NCBI GenBank assembly: GCA_022376465.1
Contig: JACDTU010000022.1
Coordinates: forward strand, 310,001 to 374,000
Origin: Cubamyces lactineus
Lineage: Eukaryota; Basidiomycota; Agaricomycetes; Polyporales; Polyporaceae
DNA length: 64,000 bases
Direction: 5' to 3'
Both the position numbers and the translations under genes were made by a program. Within the stretch, counting starts at the first letter, position 1. The number at the start of each line of letters is the position of its first letter. This document shows, piece by piece, positions 55,530-64,000 of the stretch. The notes under the pieces were generated by a model. That model was not told the DNA's origin and did not search any database. It was given only the letters and a program-made list of their open reading frames with translations.

Positions 55530-57960
55530 TGGAGGTCGCAGCGCAGTTGGCTTCCCCGCCGCGAGGGCGGGTACTAGTCCCAGGGGCCACGAAGAGGCCT
55601 GCGCTATCCCCGGGGAACTACACTACGAAGTGCAAGAGTGATCTCGCAGATGATGAAGATAGAAAGAGTGTGATTGTGGGCGATGCATAGATGATGCAAA
55701 GATGAATTCAGCGAAAAGAAATTTGAAACGTACCTGGCGAAGCGGTGGGCCGCAGCGCGCGCCGTTATCCTCTCCGGGGTGCCTCTTGGCGAGCAGACAG
55801 CGTGAGCTCTCCGGGCCCCTTACTCGTCGAGAGTCCGGTATGCGTCATACAGCTACCCACTCCCGCTCGCCGACGGAGGAGCCGGGCTTACTTTCTTGCA
55901 CACTGGACGCTCTTACCCAGCCCCTCCGCCTCTCCTGTGTTGTCGTGTCATGTCATGTTTGCGTTGTTTGTATGTTTGTGTGATGTTTGTTTGCGTGGGG
56001 ACGGCCGGAGCCGCTGTGCCAGCCTTCACCCGTCAGGGATCCAGCCAGCCGTGGGCAGTAGGGTGGCGACCGCGCGTCAGAGCACGGCCATATGCCAGAG
56101 ACGGCGGCCCAACAGCTCCAGTCCGACGCCCGCGCAATGTGCGGGACCACTGTCGGCTCGGCCAGAAGGTTACCCCCGTCCCAATTCAGGCGCTGCTTTA
56201 CCCGTCGCTCTCCGAGTGGAGCGCGACGGGCCTTCCGACAGCCACAAGGGGCCCGCACCTAGGGTCGAGACGCGAGCACGCCCAGTGCTGCTCGGCTCGA
56301 TAACCTGCATCAGAAACTCGGCGGCCGTCGACGCCCCCGAGTGGGGGCGTCGCTGGTAGACCGCCGCGAGGCTTGGCAAGAGGGGTGCCGCGGGGGCGTC
56401 GAGCTTGTGGGTTTGGTTGCGGCCTGAGCGAGACGTGATGAGTACACAATCTCGCGAACGGCTAGAGGTTGGGTGGAGGACTCACCGATGCGAGCCGCGA
56501 TTGGCGCCGCGACGCGGGCTTGGGTGCCCTCGGAATGGTATGGTATTGGCGACGGCGGCGTTGCCGTCGCGTTGTAATAGTAGAGGTACCTGTCAAAGCA
56601 TAGCGATCAAGTGAATCATAGAGTGTAGTATAAAGGAACTGCGGACGCGTGTCAGGCGATGTTGTGGCGCGAAGGAGGGCGAACTCACATTGTTATCGCG
56701 TGTTGCGGCGATGTGCTGATTAGGTCGCATGGGGCGACAGAATGGTGATGATGCATATGACGCTGATGCTTGGCATGAACCTAGAACAGAAGAGAAAGAG
56801 AGGATGGTCGCAAAGCGACGAAGTTAGAGAAACGGGTTCATCTGTCAAGACGCGAAACGCGATGAGCTACAGTCCTTCGTCGCTCGCCAGTATCCAACTC
56901 ACTTTGGGTGTACCATGCCATACAAGCGCATGAGCGCGTAGGCAATGGATTTCATGGCGTCGCCGTCTGCCAGTGACACACGAGAGCCCGACGTGAGCCT
57001 TGTGGCGTCCGACTCGGATGAATGCAACCGCGTACCATGAAGACGACGAGCCGTGCTGCCGCGCTCGCACTATTCGCAGAGCGCGGCCGCTCGAACGGAA
57101 ACTCGAGCACAGAAGAGAGGGGTGAAGGTGGTCTGGAGGAAAGACGAGACGGACGACGAGGGGGTTCTTATACGCGTCTGGTGGCTGACCTCCGGCGTCG
57201 GCCGAGTCAGCCGCATGCGCTTGGCTGCGACTGTTCGGACGAGCGAGAACAAGGGTCTGTTTGGATTTGGGCGAAGGATGGCCGTGGCGAGCGTCATGTG
57301 GGGGGAGGCTGTTGTTGGTGTACTCGGCTGAGTTGGAATTGGGCGTATCGATGGGCGCCCGAGCAGGTACGCCAGCACTCTCTCAGGCTTCTCCTCCGCT
57401 GGAAACAAAAGGCGTGCGGGAGGTGAGGCGTACGAGGACAGCTTCCGAGTACATACCATCCCGCGATTGTGCAGGCGATAATCAGAGAAGCAGCGGATCA
57501 TATGGAGGCTTTACGCGGTGGCGGCGAGTCGCGACTCGTCGGACTTGCAGCGCATTCCTGGACCGTAGTCATGTCTCCAGGCGGTGTGGATGTTCAGTCT
57601 GTGTGCCTTTCACAGTTCGCATGGTTGTGCCCAAAAGCCGTGAGGTAGATTCGCAGTTCCTGGAACGGGCGAAAGGAGAGGCTGAGCAAGGGAGCAGTTC
57701 AACCACCGTCACGCGGTAGCCTGTTCGGCTACGTATTTGGCAGTATTTGGTGGTGTGGGGCAGTGGGAGTTGCCCTTCTTCGCCTTCCAATCTTGAACTC
57801 CTCAGCCCTTGTTCTTGACCGCATGCCTCACGAGGACAGGTCTTCTTCCAGATGGCCGCCCTGATGGAACTCGAGCGCACGCAACGCGCGTTCCCCGGCG
57901 ACCGCTTCGCTATGCTTCGTCGTTATTGTATTATCATGCAATCTCGGAGAATTATGACGG
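55530..57960 (-). repeat. Dispersed repeat, copy R2 (minus orientation)
   Basis: Reverse complement of R1 over its whole 2.4 kb, with small differences (for example, agcagcattgggcatgctcg in R1 is agcagcactgggcgtgctcg here). The outer edge near 57950 again has an aattctccgag-type start. Together with R1 it makes a large inverted repeat with a spacer of about 4.5 kb that holds the Ish1-like gene. Confidence 0.85.
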
Positions 57961-58433
57961 TCCGAGTTGCCAGGGCTCTGGACCCATCTGGACGGTTACT
58001 TGGGATGTTGCTTGCGATAGCGGGCATGGCGGCTCCGTGTCGGTTGAGGACCTATGCACGACGACGAAGAGGTTAGTGCGCCGCCAACTATAGTCGATAC
58101 TAACTTGATTCAGGACTGAGACGCTCTTGTCTTGGGGCTTGAATCTTGCGCTCGGAGGACTGTCGCGCTCGATGGTCACCTTAAGCGCATGTGGAGGTGC
58201 GTCTCAGGTCCCAACGTTGAGGTCTTGAACGATGGAAGACCCTACAGGCCTGTCAGACCGTTAACGCCGTCACACCTAGCTTCTACGGCCGACTCCATCG
58301 GCGGATTGTAGTGAAGATATGGCTTGGATACGTATTAGCAAGAAGTCAAAGATACATTGCAATTGCCACATCCCAACTGAGAAAAGCAACATCATGCCGT
58401 TGGACGCATATAGGACGCCCGCTGGCACTGCGT
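57961..58433. other. Intergenic, no gene seen
   Basis: Lies between the outer end of repeat R2 and the 3' end of the BAP31-like gene. No protein-like frame. Confidence 0.35.
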
Positions 58434-59329
58434 CTAATCCTTACGCTTGTCCGACACGCTGCCCGTCTTAGCGTTAAACTCAGTCGCAAGTCTGTCATAC
58501 TCCTTTGCGTTCTGCTCAGCCTGCTTCTTCAAGATGTCTGGAGAAAGGTTGGATGTTAGTAGACGCGCGCGACGTGGAGGCATGAGGTACAGCGTACCGT
58601 AGTCCTTGACCTTCTCTTCCGCAGCCGCAAGCTGCTTCCTGAGATCTTCGATTTGCTTTGTCTGGTCGCCCTTCTGAGCCTTCCCGGTCTGCGGAGCAAT
58701 TCGTTAGCTTGTGGTACCATCGCAGTGAGAAAGCCGGTGTACCTCATTCTTCAACTTGGCATACTCCTCTTGTGTGTGGATGAGGTCGAGGAGGATGTAG
58801 AAGGTGCGAGTAAGGACAAGGGATAGGAAGAGACAGAATCCAGTCAGATAGGTGTTTCGCTGGGCACTGTTGAGGTTTAGAAAGTGGCCCTATAGGTGAT
58901 AGAAGCGAGACGTACTAGAATTTGCGAGCTGCCATATTGGTCTCTGCCCGAACATCTTGTGCTCCCGTACCACTGGACTTGGCGATGTCGGCCTCCGCGG
59001 TCACCCTCCACATTCGTTGTACAGCGTCCACAAACAGTATTGCGATGAATCTGGCGCATTCATGAGTAGTGAGGAGGGGCTAGCTTGTACGCGACTGATG
59101 GGACTCACATGAACGCGATCTTTATGCCATACGCGATTTTGGCAATGATTGGGCTTTCGGAAAGGAAGTGGAAGAGTTTCTTGCGAACTACATGTGGCAA
59201 GGGCGCGACTAGGACGCAGAAGGTGACCATTTCGGCCGCGAGGAGCATGAACGTGAGGGTATAGCTGTGCACACGACGTGAGCATCGAGGTAGATTGGGA
59301 TAGGGCTGCGACGCGTACTACACCGTCAT
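58434..59329 (-). CDS. BAP31/Yet3-like ER membrane protein
   Basis: Minus-strand gene whose first exon is only MTV (start at 59329). After the first intron it reads YTLTFMLLAAEMVTFCVLVA, PLPHVVRKKLFHFLSESPII and AKIAYGIKIAFM, two helices with the conserved PLP...RKK junction, then FIAILFVDAVQRMWRV and AQRNTYLTGFCLFLSLVLTR (third helix). A coiled coil follows (AQKGDQTKQIEDLRKQLAAA, ILKKQAEQNAKEYDRLATEF), ending SVSDKRKD. The tail is a KxKxx-like dibasic retrieval signal. Known relatives act in ER export and quality control of membrane cargo. About 205 residues, five exons or so. Confidence 0.88.
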
Positions 59330-59672
59330 CTTGAAAAAGGTTCTTGACTTTTGGGTAGCGATAGGTGGTGGTGGTAGGCAGCAGAAGAGAGAGCAGGAGA
59401 TGGCTTTAACACTGACAGAGGCGTGTTGGCTGCGCACCACCGGAGCACCGCACTCGACAAGGAACGCGTACCAGACACGTCGCCCGCCACGACGTCATAC
59501 TTCCGGCCCTCTCCCGGCCGGCCCGGAGCTCTCTCCGAGTCCCCAGCCCCGGCGCCTTCCCCCGATTGGGAGATTTGTAATCGAGATCTGGTCTTTCGCG
59601 CGTACGCGTACAGATCTAGAGACGCGTCAGGCTCACCTCCAGCCTATCCCTTCTTGTTCCTTTACCTCCACC
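59330..59672. promoter_or_regulatory. Shared divergent promoter (BAP31-like and UBP6)
   Basis: The 343 bp between the two start codons must hold both promoters. It is GC-rich with no clear TATA box on either side. A cctctcccggccggcccgga-type GC block near 59510 is a possible shared core. Confidence 0.5.
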
Positions 59673-61818
59673 ATGGCCCCCATCCAGGTCAAAATCAAGC
59701 ACGCAGGAAAGACACACGACGTGCAACTCGACCCAGACCAGCCCGCAACCGTCTTCAAGGATGCCGTTTACCAACTCACGGGCGTACCTCCGGACCGTAT
59801 GAAAGTCATGATCAAGGGTGGCATCCTCAAGGTGCGTCTCTTGCTACTCGACCTGCTACTTTCCAGCGTAACCTAGGATACGCCTAGGATGATACCGACT
59901 GGAGAAAAGTTGCGCCCAAAGCTGTAAGTGTGCATGCTTGTCGGAGACCTGCTAATGTTCTCATTTCCTGGCGGTAATCAGGGCCAAACTTTCATGGTGA
60001 TCGGCGCAGCTGGGGAACTTCCGAAGCCCCCGGAGACACCTATCAAGTTCTTGGAAGGCAAGCCAATATGATGCTCGCCGAAATAGCCATGGGTTGTTGA
60101 CTAGTTTTCACAGACATGGACGATACTTCTTTGGCCGAAGCTGTAAGTTTCATGTAATTCAAACAACTGGCATCCGGGCTTACACGATGTCATAGCTGTC
60201 TATGCCCGTTGGACTTGTGAACCTCGGAAACACCTGCTACATGAACGCTACCCTTCAAGCTATGCGGGCTATCCCCGAACTACAGGTCGCCCTGCAGAAG
60301 TAGGCCTATCAGGTTGTCTCAGAACATCGAGCCATCTGCTTAACCGCAATGTCACAGTTCAACACCTTCCGGCCTTCCTATGGCCCTGCGCAATCTCTAC
60401 ACGAACATGGCGAAGACAACAGAGAGCGTTACGCCCAGTGCATTTGTTGCTGCCCTCCGGCACGCATTCCCTCAATTCGCAGAGCAGATGAGACCTGGTG
60501 CAGGAATCAAGGCGCTATTGGGTGGCGGCTACGCGCAACAAGGTATGAAGCACAGTGGTAACTTTGAATCTTGGTAGCTGACCTGCGCAGATGCCGAGGA
60601 GTGCTGGGTGCAACTCACTCAATCGTTGAAGGAGGTTCCCGGACTTGCAGGCCCGTCGGGGTCAAGCGCGTCGGCCAAATTTGTTGATCAATACATGACT
60701 GGAGAGATGCGACGAGTGTATGGGATATTCCTGCTCTACGCCGTGTCCAAGCTGTTAACTTCATTGCGACAGGTTGAAATGCGACGAAGCCCCAGAGGAG
60801 CCCGAGTCCATCTCCTTTGAGAAGGTTCTCAAAGTCTCATGCAATATCTCCAACGCTGTGAACTATATGCAACAAGGAATCATGGAGGTACGTGAACAGC
60901 GTACATCTTTAACCATAGCAGGGTGCTCAACAGTCCGTGTCAGGCCCTCGATGGGAAGATCGAGAAGCGTTCGCCAACGCTCGGTCGTGAGGCTGTCTAC
61001 ACGTCGACGTCACGTATGTCCCGTCTCCCAACCTACCTCACCGTCCATATGGTGCGCTTCGCGTGGAAGCGCGACATCAACAAGAAGGCCAAGATCATGC
61101 GTCGGGTCAAGTTCCCGACTGAGTACGACGCGCTCGAGATCGCGACCCCCGAGCTCCGCGAGAAGCTCCTCCCTGTCAGCCGCAAACTACAGGAAGTCGA
61201 GAAGGAGCGTGCGGAACGCCGCAAGGTCCGCAAGCGTACCAAAGCTGCGAAACCTGTCACGGACAAGGAGGGCGATGTGCAGATGGCGGATGCGGCTGCC
61301 CCGGAGGCTTCTTCCTCGTCTGGAGGTGCGGCTGTCGCGTCTTCCACCGAGGTTGAAGACAAGGGCAAGGCAGTCGCCAATGTGGAGCTTGAGGATGAGA
61401 GCGTGTACCGGGAGCGCGAAGGGAAAGAGCTCGAAGCGTTGATCCACCCAGACGTCAAGGCCGACATCGGCGCGAGTCAGACCGGCCAGTATGAACTCGT
61501 CGGTACGTGCTCAGTGCTCTTTTCACATCCTCTATTGTCCTCATCCGCCGGTACTTTTCAGCAATCGTCACGCACAAGGGCGCCGAGGCCGACGCGGGGC
61601 ACTACATTGGGTTCGTAAAGAAGCGCGCGCTGCATTCGTCGCCGACCGCGCCCGGTGCGGTCGCGGGCCCTACGCCAGACGAAGACGACGAGGACTGGTA
61701 CAAGTTCGACGACGACAAGGTGTCCATATTCCCCGCGGAGAAGTTGGAGACGCTGTCGGGCGGTGGTCAGGACGCGTCAGCGTACGTCCTGCTCTACCGT
61801 TCGCGGCCGCTCGTGTGA
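59673..61818 (+). CDS. UBP6: Proteasome-associated ubiquitin-specific protease (USP14/UBP6 type)
   Basis: N-terminal ubiquitin-like domain: MAPIQVKIKHAGKTHDVQLD, FKDAVYQLTGVPPDRMKVMI, WRKVAPKA. The catalytic domain opens with MPVGLVNLGNTCYMNATLQA (Cys box, the nucleophile in NTCYMN). Further parts are AIPELQVALQK, a Gly-rich ALLGGGYAQQ, FVDQYMTGEM and LPTYLTVHMVRFAWKRDINK. The His box is HKGAEADAGHYIGFVKKRAL, and WYKFDDDKV ends the core, with a final SAYVLLYRSRPLV. The enzyme trims ubiquitin from substrates at the 19S particle, the ubiquitin-like domain docking on Rpn1. A charged insert with EASSSSGGAAVASSTEVEDK lies near 61300. About 545 residues in several exons; the start was set by the ccaccATGgcc context and domain onset. 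Confidence 0.93.
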
Positions 61819-62850
61819 GGCGCGCTTGAGTGAAGTCATCAGTGCGGTGGCGAGGCGCATATTTGTGATGTGTTGGGGACGTACGTAGGTATATGCTGAT
61901 AGGAGTAGGGTGTATTGTGAATGCGGATGCGGTTGTACGGAATAACGCGATACAGAACACAACTGACTTGACATGCTCTCTCTGGACGAGATTCCGCTCC
62001 AGTCGTGCGTTACTTGCATCACAGTGTGCTCGATCGTCCAGGTGTCGTCACTCAAGGTGAGCGGCGTCCTAGTACTTCGCACTTGCCAACCAAGTGTTGA
62101 CTTCCCCATAGCCAGGTCGACAGCGACCGGCCGGTCGTGGCGTCGGTGCATGCAGTAGCACAGGGACGTGTTCACGTGCATATACGCATACTCAAGCTAA
62201 CATGAGTAACACTTGCGCACGAGGATCTCAGAGTAGCCTCTTCAAGATGGAGAGCTCGACTGCGCCGCTTAAGTCCGGTGTTGAATGGGAGCACTCGTAA
62301 CAGAATGTGGAGGTGCAAAACATTGCCAGCCGTAGTCGTCGTATGGAAGCAATCCTTGCGGCGGCTGTTTATCGACACAATTCCGCATTGGTCGGGGTAC
62401 CCACTAACGTCTCGGGTGGTATGTTGATTGTCGACCGCCTCTTTCTCAGGAGTTTGTTGGGTGTTGAGCCAGTTGCTCGGTTCCAGCATTAAGGTGGGTC
62501 TTTTGTTTGTTGGCTCGAGTTTGCCGAGCTGCTCATAACATTGAGCCTAGTACGTCAGCCTCCAAATGTCAGAATGCCGGGACACATGTCCTGATTCCTC
62601 TGAGTCTCCTGCCATTAAATGCTGATGGAGCAGCAGAAACGAGCGAACGATCAGGCTTGCTCGACAGTCTCGTAATGGTGAGGGTAGGTGCGGAGACGAG
62701 ACGTCGGTGCTAGTTCGCCGCAGGTTTGCAGCTGTCCCGAGCATCGGGCTACATAGCCCATTGTGCCGTATCGCGTTATCATCGCGTAGGAGCAGGAGCA
62801 CAAGGAGGACGGACAGGCAGACGAGCCTTCGCAACAAGTCCCATGGTAAG
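61819..62850. other. Intergenic, no gene seen
   Basis: About 1 kb of short frames on both strands without protein character, between UBP6 and the third repeat copy. Confidence 0.35.
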
Positions 62851-64000
62851 TCGAACCACAATTCTCCGGGGTTTCTGAAGACTGAATGGCGTGCTCACCC
62901 GCTTAGACGGCGGGGTTGGGACACGGACCTTCTATCTACGCGGTTATCTGGAAGAAGTTGTTCCTCCATCAGGCATGCGGACAGGAGCAAGGGCTGAGGC
63001 GTTCGAGATTGGAAGGCGAAGAGGGGCAACTCCCACTGTCCCACACTACCAAATACTGCCAAATACGTAACCGAGGAGGCTACCGCGTGGCAGTTGAATT
63101 GCCTCCAGGCTCAACCCCTCCTACCATCCACAGGAGGGAATGCCGATCCGCCTCACAACTCCTGGGCCCACCCATATGAACTGTGAAAGGCGCACATACT
63201 CAATATCCGCATCTCCTGAGCTGCAAGAGGCTGCAAGTTCGCGACTCGCCGCCACCGCGTAAAGTCTCCATATGATCCGTTGCTTCTCTGATAATCGTCT
63301 GCACAATCGCGGGATAGTACGTCCTTGGAAGCTGTCCTCGTACGCCTCGCCTCCTCCGTGCTTTTTGTTCGAACGGAGCAGAAGCCTGAGAGGGTGCTGG
63401 CGTACCTGCTCGGGCGCCCATCGATACGCCCAATTCCAACTCAGCCGAGTACACCAACAACAGCCTCCCCCCACATGACGCTCGCCACGGCCATCCTTCA
63501 TCCATATCCAAACAGACCCTTGTTCTCGCTCGTCCGAACAGTCGCAGCCAAGCGCATGCAGCTGACTCGGCCAACGCCAGAGGTCAGCCACCAGACGCGT
63601 ATAAGAACCCCCTCGTCGTCCGTCTCGTCTTTCCTCCAGACCACTCTCACCCTTCTCCTCTGTGCTCGAGTTTCCGTTCGAGCGGCCGCGCTCTGCGAAT
63701 AGTGCGAGCGCGGCAGCACGGCTCGTCGTCTCTATGGTATGCGCTCGAGTTCATCGTCGGACGCCACAAGTCTCACGTCGCGCTCTCGTGTGTCACTGGC
63801 AGACGGCGACGCCATGAAATCCATTGCCTACGCGCTCATGCGCTTGTATGGCATGGTACACCCAAAGTGAGTTGGGTACTGGCGAGAGACGACAGGCTGT
63901 AGCTCATCGCGTCTCGACAGATGACCCGTTTCTCTCTCTAACCTCGTCGCTTTGCGACGATCCTCTCTTTCTCTTCTCTTCTAGGTTCTTGCCAAGCATC
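62851..64000 (+). repeat. Dispersed repeat, copy R3 (plus orientation, cut by the window end)
   Basis: Same direction as R1 and matching its first ~1.15 kb, beginning at an aattctccgg-type edge and continuing through tggaagaag, gcatgcgg, gcccatcgatacgcccaatt and gtctcgacagatgacccg to the last base. Substitutions relative to R1 are more frequent than between R1 and R2 in the first 400 bp. The remainder lies beyond the window. Confidence 0.85.

Overview
The window looks like nuclear DNA of a filamentous basidiomycete, most likely an Agaricomycete close to the polypores. Genes are broken by many short GT-AG introns of about 50-60 nt, coding regions are GC-rich, and there are basidiomycete-typical families: a DUF6533 seven-helix protein and a tandem array of secreted-domain/single-helix proteins. 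Housekeeping genes are ordinary eukaryotic ones. No bacterial operons, rRNA genes or CRISPR arrays were seen. All function calls come from reading the translations; no database search was run.

Layout. 0.3-7 kb: translation factor EF-1 beta, an HD-domain cyanamide hydratase-like enzyme, a GPI-anchored cysteine-containing surface protein, an intron-containing tRNA-Ser(AGA), and a WD40 protein ending in the Ile-Arg tail of Cdc20/Cdh1-type APC/C activators. 8.5-10.7 kb: a single-helix membrane protein with a long basic cytoplasmic tail of RTP/REPRTP repeats. 11.1-11.9 kb: a partial F-box/LRR-like gene. 13.7-14.25 kb: a decayed gene. 14.6-25.1 kb: the most striking region, five head-to-tail paralogues of one receptor-like family. 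Each has a signal peptide, a beta-sandwich-like ectodomain with CxxC, a Ser/Thr stalk, one helix and a coiled-coil tail. Four of the five encode a C-terminal PPSY motif. Two copies carry fresh-looking lesions that disconnect only the tail: a 16-bp repeat expansion and a single in-frame TAG. Two neighbours share a conversion-like tract. 25.9-27.6 kb: DUF6533 protein.

27.7-48.2 kb: a secreted TAP-like alpha/beta hydrolase (minus), CHO2 phosphatidylethanolamine methyltransferase (minus), a GPI-anchored GH16 beta-glucanase (minus), an MFS transporter, the ER Hsp110/GRP170 chaperone LHS1 with HDEL, and a GH18 chitinase-like enzyme.

48.6-64 kb: repeat-rich. A 2.4-kb repeat occurs at 48.6-51.0 (plus) and 55.5-58.0 (minus), forming a large inverted repeat around an Ish1/Msc1-type gene. 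A third copy starts at 62.85 kb and runs off the end. Between copies 2 and 3 lie a BAP31/Yet3-like ER protein and UBP6/USP14, divergently transcribed from a 343-bp promoter.

There is no single pathway. Recurrent themes are cell-surface proteins and wall enzymes (array, GPI protein, GH16, GH18) and ER biology (CHO2, LHS1, BAP31).
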